A stretch of DNA of 64,000 nucleotides from JBECKS01 sp964557005 (GTDB lineage: Bacteria; Pseudomonadota; Gammaproteobacteria; Pseudomonadales; JBECKS01): contig CAZKYI010000002.1 of the NCBI GenBank assembly GCA_964557005.1, forward strand, positions 434,001-498,000. Reading direction: 5' to 3'. Positions 9,372-17,686 of the stretch are shown in pieces (the stretch's first letter is position 1; each line of letters starts with the position of its first letter). A program made the position numbers and the translations under genes. The notes beneath the pieces are model-generated. The model had not been told where the DNA came from, did no database searches, and saw only the letters and a program-made list of their open reading frames with translations.

Positions 9372-10712
9372 TCACGACGTGGCCGCTTTCACTGGCCGAT
9401 ATTTTTCCGCGTCGGTGGTGTATTCGGCATGACCGTATTCCACCAGCAGTTTGTTGATGCGATGAACCAGATTCTTGTCTGCCAGTTTTTCCAGCCCTGG
9501 TATTTGCAGGGCAACGGTATGCGCTATCAGTTGCGGAGTCACCCACAAGCTGCCCAGTGCAAACAGCAGATAGTCTCTGGCTGAGGCTTCCATGCCCATG
9601 ATTTTGGCGAGATTCTTTTCATCGTTGGCAAGGAAAACCCGCTGAAAGAATACCTTGGAAAATCCTTTTTCCACTTCGTTGTAAATGCGGCTTTTGAGCG
9701 TTTTGTCTTTGGGGCGATATCCCGCCATAGTGGCACGGGTAAGTTCGCCGCAGGTGCTGTCGTCATAACCATCTCTGAGGGTGGCGGCATAGGTCATGGT
9801 GATTTTAACGATGCCTTCGGGGGTGTCTGGCAGCAGATCGGCTGGCAGGCCAAGCAGGTAACTTTGGTAGCGACACAGTTCCACAATGCCGCGTTCGCGT
9901 TGGGTGAATGTCTTGCGGCCTTTGCTCATGGCACGGAAAGCGGTGAGGAAGGCAGGAATGGTGCCCGCGGGCATCTGGTCCACCTGGGGAATGGGAATGC
10001 CGTAAGTGGGAATATCCCACTTGTCTGAGCGCTTGAGAATGTTGAAGCGCACCATGGAGTGCATCAGGCGAACCATGGCGGCGGCCTTGAAAGCCACGCC
10101 GTCGCGCTTGAGCGCACCAGGCAGTGAGGCAGTGGTAAAAAAGCTGCCGGTTTCATTGACCCGTTGTACGGAAGATTCGCTGGCCAGTGAGCCGGTGAGG
10201 GCCATGGGCAGGCCCGAGTACTTGTTCATGAAGGTGGCAATAAAGGTACCGCGCAGGGCGAATGGCACAATGGTGGCCATGTGGATGCGGGTGGCGCGTG
10301 CGCCTTTTTCCACCAGATCCATGTCCACCCAGTCGGGAATGGTTTCCATGGCGGCAATGAAATCTTTCAGTTCCTGGGGGGCGTTTTCCACGCTGTCGAT
10401 GCCTTGGTCGCAGGCTTGCTTGAGCATGGCAATCAGCCCATGCAGGCCATATTCGGGCATCAGTGCCGCGTAGGCATCGGCCACGGTATCACCGAGCATG
10501 GTGTAAGCGCGAAAGCGTTCCACTTCCTCTTTATCGGAGAGAAATTCCTTGCGGAATTTTCTCGCCATTTTGCCGGGCATGGTGCTGTCCACACTCAAAT
10601 CATCGGTAAAGCGTTCAGGGGTAATGGAAAAGTCCACATCGCCATAGAGTGAAGGAATCAGCGTTTTTTGTGATTGGACTTTTGCCTGTAACGCTTCCAG
10701 AGTCATGGCCAT
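9372..10712 (-). CDS. MpaB-family (DUF2236) oxygenase
   Basis: Member of the DUF2236 family, which includes fungal MpaB (oxidative cleavage of a farnesyl chain) and bacterial latex-clearing protein Lcp, haem oxygenases acting on polyprenyl chains. The 446-residue protein has the family segments DWVDMDLVEKGARATRIH, a long helical core with GLPMALTGSLAS, a run of MVRLMHSMVRFNILKR and PTYGIPIPQVDQM. No signal peptide is seen, so it is cytoplasmic or membrane-associated, unlike secreted Lcp. The ATG at 10712 has GAGG 8 bases upstream. It is divergent from the acyltransferase gene at 10849. The substrate is unknown; an isoprenoid or other long lipid fits the family and the neighbours. Confidence 0.85.
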   Translation of the reverse strand: MAMTLEALQAKVQSQKTLIPSLYGDVDFSITPERFTDDLSVDSTMPGKMARKFRKEFLSDKEEVERFRAYTMLGDTVADAYAALMPEYGLHGLIAMLKQACDQGIDSVENAPQELKDFIAAMETIPDWVDMDLVEKGARATRIHMATIVPFALRGTFIATFMNKYSGLPMALTGSLASESSVQRVNETGSFFTTASLPGALKRDGVAFKAAAMVRLMHSMVRFNILKRSDKWDIPTYGIPIPQVDQMPAGTIPAFLTAFRAMSKGRKTFTQRERGIVELCRYQSYLLGLPADLLPDTPEGIVKITMTYAATLRDGYDDSTCGELTRATMAGYRPKDKTLKSRIYNEVEKGFSKVFFQRVFLANDEKNLAKIMGMEASARDYLLFALGSLWVTPQLIAHTVALQIPGLEKLADKNLVHRINKLLVEYGHAEYTTDAEKYRPVKAATS

Positions 10713-10848
10713 AACAACTACCTCACTGAGCTTGTGTTAGAAAATTGAATCAAGTGTAATACATTCGTTGTGTGAATTAAGCGTTCCTGATAGTCAATTA
10801 ACCACTTTGTCCAAGGTTTCAGCTTTTTATTTTGGGGAGAAAAATCGC

Positions 10849-11745
10849 ATGTTGAGTTTCCTGCCACCGTTTATTCTGGGGCCACTTTCCTTGTTGTTGA
10901 TTGTCACCAATACCCTTGTACTGGGTGTGCCCTTGCTGGTGTTTTCGTTTATCAAGATGGTTTTGCCTGTGCGTGGCTGGCGAAATTTCTGGACGCATGC
11001 GGTGTTGTTTGTCACCGAAAACTGGGCAGCCATCAACGTATTGCTATGCAGGTATTTGCTCAGGATTGAATGGGATGTGGAAGTGCATGCCAAACTCGAA
11101 TCCAGCGGCACTTATCTGGTATTACCCAATCACCAAAGCTGGTCGGATATTATTTTTATGCACTCGGTGCTGAATAAAAAAATTCCCTTCGTGCGTTTTT
11201 TTCTCAAGCAGGAACTGATCTGGATTCCAGTGTTGAATGTTGCGTGGCTGGCGCTCGATTTCCCTTTTATGAAACGCTACACCAAAGAGGAGATTGACAG
11301 GAATCCATCGCTTAAAGGCAAAGACATTGAAACCACGCGAAAATCCTGCGAGAAATTTAAAGACATGCCGGTTGTGGTGGCCAATTTTCTGGAGGGTACG
11401 CGCTTCACTCAAGAGAAGCATGACAAACAACAAAGCCCTTTCAAACATTTGCTCAAACCGAAATCAGGCGGAATTGCTTTTGCACTGTCTGCAATGGAAG
11501 GTCGATTAAATCGCATACTTGATGTGAACATTGCCTATCCTCGCGGGCATTCCGGCATCTGGGATTTGATGTGTGGTCGTTTGACCAAGGTGGTGATTCG
11601 CGTGACCGAAACGCAGGTTCCGCAACAATTTCTATCAGGTGATTATGAGAATGACGCGCAGTTCAGACAGGCTTTTCAGGATTGGGTAAGTGCTTATTGG
11701 CAGAGTAAGGACGCGCAACTCGACAGCATGAAGCAGCGCATTTGA
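10849..11745 (+). CDS. 1-acyl-sn-glycerol-3-phosphate acyltransferase-like (PlsC/YihG type)
   Basis: Membrane acyltransferase. A hydrophobic N-terminal hairpin (residues 1-35) precedes the catalytic NHQSWSDI motif (NHx4D), the KQELIWIPVLNVAW second block, the FLEGTRFT third block (FxEGTR) and a later PRGHSGIW region. This is the YihG-like group of inner-membrane lysophospholipid acyltransferases. The ATG at 10849 is chosen over an upstream in-frame start at 10768 because GGGGAG lies 8-13 bases before it and the protein then begins with its membrane segment. It diverges from the MpaB gene across 136 bases that must hold both promoters. About 300 residues is the family length. Confidence 0.88.
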   Translation: MLSFLPPFILGPLSLLLIVTNTLVLGVPLLVFSFIKMVLPVRGWRNFWTHAVLFVTENWAAINVLLCRYLLRIEWDVEVHAKLESSGTYLVLPNHQSWSDIIFMHSVLNKKIPFVRFFLKQELIWIPVLNVAWLALDFPFMKRYTKEEIDRNPSLKGKDIETTRKSCEKFKDMPVVVANFLEGTRFTQEKHDKQQSPFKHLLKPKSGGIAFALSAMEGRLNRILDVNIAYPRGHSGIWDLMCGRLTKVVIRVTETQVPQQFLSGDYENDAQFRQAFQDWVSAYWQSKDAQLDSMKQRI

Positions 11746-11771
11746 AGCAATACAGTTAAAACCTGACAACT

Positions 11772-11812
11772 CGCCTGATTCGACTGATGGGTGCGTATTC
11801 AGGCGAATCGGG
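11772..11812 (+). repeat. Overlapping inverted repeats before the P450 gene
   Basis: Two pairings share the same bases. CGCCTGA at 11772-11778 pairs exactly with TCAGGCG at 11799-11805, while CCTGATTCG at 11774-11782 pairs with CGAATCGGG at 11804-11812 with one G-T pair. They cannot form together. There is no T-run, so this is not a clear terminator for the acyltransferase; it may be a leader structure or operator for the P450 gene whose ATG is 52 bases on. Confidence 0.4.
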
Positions 11813-11863
11813 TGTTGCTAGTATGCTGCGACTGGAAAAATCGCAGCAAACAGGAAATTGATT

Positions 11864-13192
11864 ATGCAAACAGAGATTCATCATACCGTCAAAACCCTTG
11901 GGTTCAGAGAGGCGATGGCTTTCAATGTTCGCCAGCAAAGAAACATTCAAAAAGCACTCAAGCAGCAGTACGCCGAACACGGCAGTGTTGTCAAATTGAA
12001 ACTACCGCTGATTGGTATCAGCTTGATGCAGTTGTTAGGTGCAGAATGGAATCAGGTGGTGTACCAGAATCGTGAAGGTGCCTTTTCCAGCGAGCATGGT
12101 TGGGATTTTGTATTAAAACGTATTTTCCCAGGTTCGGTGATGGCGATGGACGGCAGCGAGCATTTGTATCAACGCCGCATCATGTCGCAGGCATTTAAAA
12201 AACCCAAGCTGGTGGCCTACCTCGATTTTATGAACGGGTTTATTACTCAGGGCATACAAGGCTGGAGCCCGAATGAACAGTTCATGGTTTTTCCCGGTGT
12301 TAAAGAACTGACACTCGAACTCGCAACCAGAGTGTTCATGGGGATTGAGCCCAATGAAACTTCCAAAAAAATGAATCAGGCATTTATCGATACGGTAGAG
12401 GCATCGATTGCGCCGATTCGTTATCCCGTTCCGCCCTTTCAAATGTGGAAGGGCGTAAAAGGGCGTGAATTTCTGGTGAAAGAATTTAACAGATTGTTAC
12501 CTGAGAAAAGAAAAAGCGATACAGCCGATTTTTTCAGCCAGTTCTGTCAGGCTGAAAGTGAGGACGGTGAAAAATTTACCGATCAGGAAATTGTTGATCA
12601 TATGATTTTCCTGATGATGGCAGCACACGATACTACCACCAGTACACTTACCACCATGTTCTATGTGTTGGCCAAACACCCTGAGTGGCAGCAACGCTTG
12701 CGTGAATTTTCGCAAAATCTCAACAAGGTGAATCTGGAATTTGATGATCTGGCCAGGCTGGAAGAAATGGGCTGGGTGATGAAGGAATGCCTGCGCATGT
12801 ATCCGCCCTTGCCCACCATGCCACGCAGAGTGATGAAAGATGTGGACTATTACGGCGTGCATTTTCCCAAGGGTACTTATGTGAGTGTGTCGCCCGTGCA
12901 TACGCATTACATGGACGAATACTGGAGCAATCCTGAACAGTTTGATCCTGAGCGCTGGTCGCCAGAGCGTGCTGAATACAAAAAACATGCGTATCAGTGG
13001 ATACCTTTTGGAGGGGGTGCGCATATGTGTGTGGGGCAGCATTTTGCAGATTTGCAGGTGAAAGCGGTGATGCACCAGATTCTGCTCAATTATCAATGGA
13101 CGGTGCCTGAAGGTTATGAAATTCCCTATCAACTGATGCCGATTGCCAAACCCAAAGATGGCTTGCCAGTTCATTTGAAACCGCTCAAGTGA
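11864..13192 (+). CDS. Cytochrome P450
   Basis: Haem-thiolate monooxygenase, 442 residues. The I-helix oxygen-binding motif AAHDTTT is at 253-259, the K-helix ExxR at Glu308-Arg311 (KECLRMYPP), and the haem-binding loop PFGGGAHMCVG at 381-391 with Cys389 as ligand. No membrane anchor is visible, so it is probably soluble. The loop and the ECLRMYPPLP context look like the eukaryote-like CYP51/CYP120/CYP26 clan rather than CYP101 or CYP153, but the family cannot be assigned by eye. The ATG at 11864 has AGGA 8 bases before it; a TTG two codons earlier is too close to that site. The stop overlaps the next start (TGATG). No ferredoxin or reductase gene is nearby. Confidence 0.95.
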   Translation: MQTEIHHTVKTLGFREAMAFNVRQQRNIQKALKQQYAEHGSVVKLKLPLIGISLMQLLGAEWNQVVYQNREGAFSSEHGWDFVLKRIFPGSVMAMDGSEHLYQRRIMSQAFKKPKLVAYLDFMNGFITQGIQGWSPNEQFMVFPGVKELTLELATRVFMGIEPNETSKKMNQAFIDTVEASIAPIRYPVPPFQMWKGVKGREFLVKEFNRLLPEKRKSDTADFFSQFCQAESEDGEKFTDQEIVDHMIFLMMAAHDTTTSTLTTMFYVLAKHPEWQQRLREFSQNLNKVNLEFDDLARLEEMGWVMKECLRMYPPLPTMPRRVMKDVDYYGVHFPKGTYVSVSPVHTHYMDEYWSNPEQFDPERWSPERAEYKKHAYQWIPFGGGAHMCVGQHFADLQVKAVMHQILLNYQWTVPEGYEIPYQLMPIAKPKDGLPVHLKPLK

Positions 13193-14763
13193 TGCGCAAG
13201 GGGCTGCTTGTTTCACTCAAACTGTTTGCTGTTTTGGTGCTCAGCCTTGCTGTGCTGGTTACCTATGCTTTTTGGGTGAAGGAGCCGGAAACACCCAGAC
13301 CGTTTGCCAACATCACACAGGAAGCAGGGAAACTGACAGGAAGCCCTGCACAGCCAAAACCTGTGAATTTTTCTATCGAGCCGCACCCGTTTATGGCCGC
13401 GCAAGGGCTTAACAGTATGCACGCCGATAGTCATAACTCCGATGTGCATGCGACAGGGCCTTTGGGGATTTCCCCGCAAGTGCGCACGCGTCGCGGCAGC
13501 ATGCTCTATGGTGGGCAGTGCGCCACGCTCACCTTTGACAGCGAAAATCACTTGCTCATGCTGTGTGCGGGTTTCACGGGATTTCGTATTCATTTGCTCG
13601 AGCCGCGCAGTTTGCGTTTGCTTGCGGAATATCAATTACCAATTCGGCCATCGATGTATGACGCACTGTTCAAGCTGGATTTCAGCTACATCATGGAAGA
13701 CAGCTCAGGTGCCTATTTTTATCTCGACCATCACGACAGGGTGGTGATGGCTGCCAGCGACCAGACCATTCGCCGTATCGCTCACAAACAAACACACGCA
13801 GGGGACTGGGTTTTTTATGTCGATGGCCAATGGGATTTAAGTGGCCATGTGCCGCATGACTGCACTTCACCTGCCAATCCCAGACCCAGCGGTGAGTGCG
13901 ACCCGATTACTGCGCTGCTGCCCGATTATCAGGGTTTAATCTGGTGGGTCAGTCGTTATGGCAGGATAGGCACACTCAATACCGATACTGCCGCAGTGCA
14001 AGTGATGCGCCTGGCAGGTGAGGAAATCCAGAACGGTTTTGCGGTGGCTAGAGATGGCGTATTTATTGTGTCAGACCACGCGCTTTACAAACTGCAAGCT
14101 GATGAACATGCGCTTCCCTACATCGTGTGGAAGGAAGCTTACGACAGGGGTACGCATCGCAAGGTCGGCACCATTAATCAGGGCAGCGGCACCACGCCTA
14201 CCCTGATGGGTGAGGATTACATCACCATTGCCGACAACGCTGACGGCAGAATCAACCTGCTGGTATTCAATCGCAAAGATAATGTAAGTGACCGCTTACT
14301 CTGTAAAACTCCCTTGTTCACTGAGGGGCATTCCGTGACCGACAATTCCATGATTGCCCTCAATCGCGCCATCATCATCGAAAACAACGCAGGCTATAAA
14401 AGTGTTTTTGAGCAAAAGGATTGGGCTAATGCAGGGGGTGGCATTATGCGCATTGATGTACGTGAAGATCACAGCGGCTGTGATGTGGTGTGGTCTTCCG
14501 ATGAAAAAGCGCCTTCGGTGGTCGCCAAACTCGCGCATGAAAACGGGCTGGTGTATTTCTATACCTTTGAACCAAGGGGCAAGCAGCAGGCATGGTTTCT
14601 GCTGGCGCTGGATTTTGAAACAGGCGAAACCCGTTTCAGGATTTATACGGGCACAGGCCAGCAGTTCAATAACAACTGGTCGCCCATTGCCCTCGCACCC
14701 GATGGCACGGCTTATGTTGGCACCTTTGGTGGCGTGATTGCGATTTGGGACACGCCCGAATGA
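13192..14763 (+). CDS. Exported or anchored propeller-like protein of unknown function
   Basis: I do not recognise this family. The 523-residue protein starts MRKGLLVSLKLFAVLVLSLAVLVTYAFW, a signal peptide or membrane anchor, so it acts in the periplasm. The rest is rich in short beta strands with repeated blade-like elements: LTFDSENHLLMLCAGF, VVMAASDQTIRRIA, GFAVARDGVFIVSDHALYKL, DYITIADNADGRINLL, and the last blade IALAPDGTAYVGTFGGVIAIW, which looks like a WD/PQQ-type propeller blade. Cysteines in VPHDCTSPANPRPSGECD may form a disulfide. Its ATG overlaps the P450 stop as TGATG, so the two are translationally coupled and probably work on the same process, perhaps periplasmic capture or oxidation of the substrate. 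Confidence 0.7.
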   Translation: MRKGLLVSLKLFAVLVLSLAVLVTYAFWVKEPETPRPFANITQEAGKLTGSPAQPKPVNFSIEPHPFMAAQGLNSMHADSHNSDVHATGPLGISPQVRTRRGSMLYGGQCATLTFDSENHLLMLCAGFTGFRIHLLEPRSLRLLAEYQLPIRPSMYDALFKLDFSYIMEDSSGAYFYLDHHDRVVMAASDQTIRRIAHKQTHAGDWVFYVDGQWDLSGHVPHDCTSPANPRPSGECDPITALLPDYQGLIWWVSRYGRIGTLNTDTAAVQVMRLAGEEIQNGFAVARDGVFIVSDHALYKLQADEHALPYIVWKEAYDRGTHRKVGTINQGSGTTPTLMGEDYITIADNADGRINLLVFNRKDNVSDRLLCKTPLFTEGHSVTDNSMIALNRAIIIENNAGYKSVFEQKDWANAGGGIMRIDVREDHSGCDVVWSSDEKAPSVVAKLAHENGLVYFYTFEPRGKQQAWFLLALDFETGETRFRIYTGTGQQFNNNWSPIALAPDGTAYVGTFGGVIAIWDTPE

Positions 14764-14770
14764 ATGACGC

Positions 14771-14799
14771 TTGACCCGTAACAGGCTATCCCTTATCGT
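14771..14799 (+). promoter_or_regulatory. Probable sigma-70 promoter of the PhyH-family gene
   Basis: A -35 box TTGACC at 14771-14776 is followed after 17 bases by a weaker -10 box TATCGT at 14794-14799. Transcription would start near 14806, right where the FadR-like palindrome begins. It lies directly after the stop of the propeller gene and 50 bases before the dioxygenase ATG. Confidence 0.5.
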
Positions 14800-14806
14800 T
14801 TTGCCT

Positions 14807-14823
14807 AACTGGTCAGACCAGTT
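14807..14823. promoter_or_regulatory. FadR-like (GntR family) operator
   Basis: Perfect 17-base palindrome AACTGGTCAGACCAGTT: eight-base arms around a central A. Its core CTGGTCnGACCAG is nearly that of E. coli FadR operators, where long-chain acyl-CoA releases the repressor; other FadR-subfamily GntR regulators also use GGTnnnACC-type cores. Its position over the predicted transcription start is typical for repression. It predicts fatty-acid or acyl-CoA control of the downstream dioxygenase. No FadR gene lies in the window. Confidence 0.72.
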
Positions 14824-14848
14824 TGGGCTTTTAAAGTGAGGTAGATGT

Positions 14849-15793
14849 ATGAACGAGCAAACAAAATCAGCGGTAAGAGTGGCTTCGGATGTCGCCGTTC
14901 AGGGAGAACAGGCATTTGGCAGTTTTCTCAGTGGTGCGCACAAAACGGCAAATGTGTCCGAGAGTTTTCCTTTCAAGGAAGGTGCAGCACGGCCGCTGAC
15001 GCAAGAGCAAAAAGATTTTTTCAACCAGAATGGTTATCTGGTTGTGAAGGGCTTGTTGTCGAAGGAAAAAATTGACAAGTACACCAAACGCCTGATTGAT
15101 GTGTGCAATGGTGATGTAGCACCCGCTAAAAATATGCTGGTGATGAAAGATATAATGATTGCCAAAGGCAAGGTGCATACCGACAAGGCGCTTGAAAAAA
15201 TCCAGAAAATTCAGGACATACAGGATGACGAAGTGTTCTGGGAATTGCTTACCGAGCCGGAAGTGCTCGATATAGCAGAAAATTTCTGCGGCAAGAACAT
15301 GAAGACCATTCATAACATGATCATCAACAAGCCGCCCAATGTCGATGGTCGTCACCCGTTCCATCAGGATCAACTCTATTTTCCCTTCGGCCCCGATGAA
15401 GACATTATTGGCTGCTGGATTGCATTTCAGAATACCAGCAAGGAAAACGGCACGCTCGCCGTGATTCCGGGAAGCCACCAATCACCGATATTGGAACACG
15501 GCGACATCAAGAATATCGACAACCTCAATCTGGCTTATTTCGGTGCGCTGGGTGACGACCTCGGCATTGAAAATCGCGTGCACTTTATTGCAGAGCCAGG
15601 CGATGCGCTGTTTTTCCATACGCATCTGCTACACGGTGCAGGAAGAAATCGCTCTGATGGTTTTCGACGGGTGTATATCGTGCATTACGCCAATTCGGAT
15701 TGTCGCTTTCGTGAGTATGGCGAAGCGATGGCATCTATCCGTCATTACACGCAAGTGCGTGGTCAGGAAAATCCAGACCCGAAAACCATCTAG
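14849..15793 (+). CDS. Phytanoyl-CoA dioxygenase (PhyH) family protein
   Basis: Non-haem Fe(II)/2-oxoglutarate oxygenase. The metal ligands are visible as HQD at 172-174 and the distal His262 in FHTHLLHGAGRN; Arg in DGFRRVYIVHY is a candidate 2-oxoglutarate ligand. GTLAVIPGSH is the typical core strand and turn of the PhyH fold. At 314 residues it is full length and soluble. Known PhyH proteins hydroxylate branched acyl-CoA (phytanoyl-CoA) or small metabolites. GAGG lies about 7 bases before the ATG. The FadR-like operator just upstream and the acyl-CoA ligases nearby favour an acyl-CoA or branched lipid substrate. A strong terminator follows, so it is probably monocistronic. Confidence 0.88.
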   Translation: MNEQTKSAVRVASDVAVQGEQAFGSFLSGAHKTANVSESFPFKEGAARPLTQEQKDFFNQNGYLVVKGLLSKEKIDKYTKRLIDVCNGDVAPAKNMLVMKDIMIAKGKVHTDKALEKIQKIQDIQDDEVFWELLTEPEVLDIAENFCGKNMKTIHNMIINKPPNVDGRHPFHQDQLYFPFGPDEDIIGCWIAFQNTSKENGTLAVIPGSHQSPILEHGDIKNIDNLNLAYFGALGDDLGIENRVHFIAEPGDALFFHTHLLHGAGRNRSDGFRRVYIVHYANSDCRFREYGEAMASIRHYTQVRGQENPDPKTI

Positions 15794-15813
15794 TTTTCCA
15801 GCTTTTTAATGAT

Positions 15814-15852
15814 AAACCCCATTCTGGCATTGCCTGAATGGGGTTTTTTTTT
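15814..15852 (+). terminator. Rho-independent terminator after the PhyH-family gene
   Basis: AAACCCCATTC pairs with GAATGGGGTTT around an 11-base loop, and the right arm runs into nine T residues. It lies 20 bases after the dioxygenase stop and isolates that gene from the glucosaminidase gene. Confidence 0.92.
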
Positions 15853-15916
15853 GCCTGCTAAAAATGTACGGTAAGGATTCTGATTATCGCGAATACTAAA
15901 AAAGAGGTATCTGAAC

Positions 15917-16615
15917 GTGAAAAAATGGTGTTTTATTTTTCTGATGTCGGGATTTTTATTTACGTGCACCAAGCCAGCGCCAGAACAGGAGATATATACA
16001 CCCAATGTCGTGCCGGAAGAGATGAGTGTTCAGGAAAAAAAACAACGCTTTGCGGCACTGCTGGTGCCACCAGTACAGAAAGTCTATAGCGAATTACAGG
16101 AAGAGTATGAACAGGCGGCTGCATGGATTGCCAAGGGGAAAAGACACAAAAAAATTGATCAGCTCAAAGAAGAATATAAAGCTGAAACCGATGAGCAATT
16201 ATTGGCAGCGTTAAAACCACATCCCCCCAGTATTGTGCTGGCACAGGCAGCTATGGAAAGTGCGTGGGGAACCTCACGTTTTTTTGTGGAGGCCAATAAT
16301 GTGTTTGGTGTTTGGTCTTTTGATGAAAACGAACCCAGAATTGCAGCGGGTGAATCGCGAGATAACAAAACCATCTGGTTGAAAAAATATCAAAGCATTG
16401 AAGATGCCGTGAGAGACAATTATCGCGTATTGGCACGCGGCCATGCTCACCAGCATTTTCGTGAAGCACGTTTGAAAACCGATAATCCTTATGAACTGGT
16501 GAAGAATCTCGATCGCTATTCTGAAATTGGCGATAAATATGGTGAAGAACTCGCTTCAGTCATCAGCTTCAATAAATTCACAGAATTTGATCCGGTGGAA
16601 TATCCGAAGCCTTGA
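15917..16615 (+). CDS. Bax-like glucosaminidase-domain lipoprotein
   Basis: Putative peptidoglycan beta-N-acetylglucosaminidase of the Bax type. The 232-residue product begins MKKWCFIFLMSGFLFTCTK, with LFTC as a probable lipobox, so it is likely a lipoprotein. The glucosaminidase core has LAQAAMESAWGTSRFFVEANNVFGVW around residues 108-133, with the Glu of MESAWG as the expected catalytic acid, then YQSIEDAVRDNYRVLARG, and YSEIGDKYGEELASVI near the end. The order matches E. coli Bax. It is preceded by its own 64 bases after a terminator and faces the Rieske gene across a strong inverted repeat. Its link to the lipid genes around it is unclear. Confidence 0.85.
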   Translation: MKKWCFIFLMSGFLFTCTKPAPEQEIYTPNVVPEEMSVQEKKQRFAALLVPPVQKVYSELQEEYEQAAAWIAKGKRHKKIDQLKEEYKAETDEQLLAALKPHPPSIVLAQAAMESAWGTSRFFVEANNVFGVWSFDENEPRIAAGESRDNKTIWLKKYQSIEDAVRDNYRVLARGHAHQHFREARLKTDNPYELVKNLDRYSEIGDKYGEELASVISFNKFTEFDPVEYPKP

Positions 16616-16635
16616 TTGAGATTCTTCGTCGCGTT

Positions 16636-16665
16636 AGTAGGGGCAAAAAATCTTTTGCCCCTACT
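16636..16665. repeat. Perfect 13-bp inverted repeat between convergent genes
   Basis: AGTAGGGGCAAAA at 16636-16648 pairs exactly with TTTTGCCCCTACT at 16653-16665 around a four-base loop AATC. It lies between the convergent stops of the glucosaminidase and Rieske genes. The T-run is inside the stem, not after it, so it is not a textbook terminator; it may still end transcription from both sides or be a copy of a dispersed palindromic repeat. Confidence 0.75.
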
Positions 16666-16677
16666 GCAAATGGCAGA

Positions 16678-17676
16678 TCAAAAAGTCCCGTTCGGGAAGA
16701 ACTGTTTGCACCAGCGGCGATAAAGTGCCACGGGGCCATCACCATCACACAGATTGGGTGGCTTGATATAAACCTTGTGCCGCCAAATCGGAATATCCTG
16801 TTCCAGTTGTCGAGCCACTTCGTTGATAAAGGCGCGTCCAACGCCATCTACCGCATTCACGCCGTTCACTTTTTTAACAATGAAGTTAAAGCGGACGTGG
16901 AGATTCTGACCGTCCATCGGTGTCGATGAAGTCACCACCATCATGTCGGTAATGCCGCTGAATTGTGTGCGTTGAAAACCAAAGCCCCAGGATTTGGAAT
17001 CAATCACCGAATTCATCACGCCTTTGGGCGTTGCCATACCGGTTTCAGAGCGCACGTGCATGATGGGGCCATCAATCTCGACCTTGCTTTCGGGTAAATC
17101 GGTTACGCCGTGCAGGTAGCGAAAATGCGCGCTATCCACCTGATTCTCACCCATCTCAATGTTATGCGTAGGAATAATCCATTCGTATTTTTCGTAATCC
17201 GTCCATTCGTCGCTGGCGACTTCAGGCAATTCGGGAATATCCCATTCAGGGTCGCCGCCTTCTTCGTTACACCAGGCCAGAATCAGCCCGTTTCTTTCGA
17301 TGACATCCCAGGGAACAATTTTTGCGCGATTGGGAATTTTGTCAGAGTAAGGAATTTTTGCGCAGCTCCCATTACCGTTGAATTCCCATGCGTGGAAGGG
17401 GCAGCGAATCACTTCGCCGATAACCTTGCCGCCATAACCCAGATGTGCGCCCATGTGCGGGCAGAAAGCATCAAGCAGTTTGGCTTCACCACTTTCGGTT
17501 CTGAATAACACCAGGTCGTGCCCGAAGTATTGCAGGGGTTTTACGTCGCCCGCTTTGAGCTGATCGGAAAACTCGACCATGTACCAGCCCTTGGGGTTGT
17601 GGGTGAAAGGCCAACGGGATTTTGGGCGGCTTGGATCGGCCACGGGCATATCATAAACACGGATTTTTTCAGACAT
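16678..17676 (-). CDS. Rieske non-haem iron oxygenase (KshA/DAF-36-like)
   Basis: Oxygenase component with an N-terminal Rieske 2Fe-2S domain: CPHMGAHLGYGG...CPFHAW gives Cys72, His74, Cys92 and His95. The mononuclear iron site follows as ENQVDSAHFRYLHG, with Asp181, His184 and His189. This arrangement, with a short catalytic domain (332 residues in all), is like 3-ketosteroid 9-alpha-hydroxylase KshA and the DAF-36/Neverland sterol desaturases. The ATG at 17676 is preceded by GAGGAGA at good spacing; a longer reading to 17751 would overlap the pseudogene upstream. No reductase gene is next to it. A steroid or similar polycyclic substrate is plausible but not proved. Confidence 0.9.
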   Translation of the reverse strand: MSEKIRVYDMPVADPSRPKSRWPFTHNPKGWYMVEFSDQLKAGDVKPLQYFGHDLVLFRTESGEAKLLDAFCPHMGAHLGYGGKVIGEVIRCPFHAWEFNGNGSCAKIPYSDKIPNRAKIVPWDVIERNGLILAWCNEEGGDPEWDIPELPEVASDEWTDYEKYEWIIPTHNIEMGENQVDSAHFRYLHGVTDLPESKVEIDGPIMHVRSETGMATPKGVMNSVIDSKSWGFGFQRTQFSGITDMMVVTSSTPMDGQNLHVRFNFIVKKVNGVNAVDGVGRAFINEVARQLEQDIPIWRHKVYIKPPNLCDGDGPVALYRRWCKQFFPNGTF

Positions 17677-17686
17677 TATTTTCTCC

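Noticed and set aside
12497..13216. Open frame of 239 codons opposite the P450 gene
   Set aside because: His/Gln/Ile-rich text typical of a complementary frame; the P450 with all its motifs covers the same bases.
16636..16665. Call of the hairpin as an ordinary rho-independent terminator
   Set aside because: The T-run is inside the stem and nothing like it follows on either strand, so it is listed as a repeat.
16678..17676. Firm naming of the Rieske protein as KshA
   Set aside because: The two iron sites fit, but no KshB reductase, KstD or ring-cleavage genes are present, so only a general name is given.
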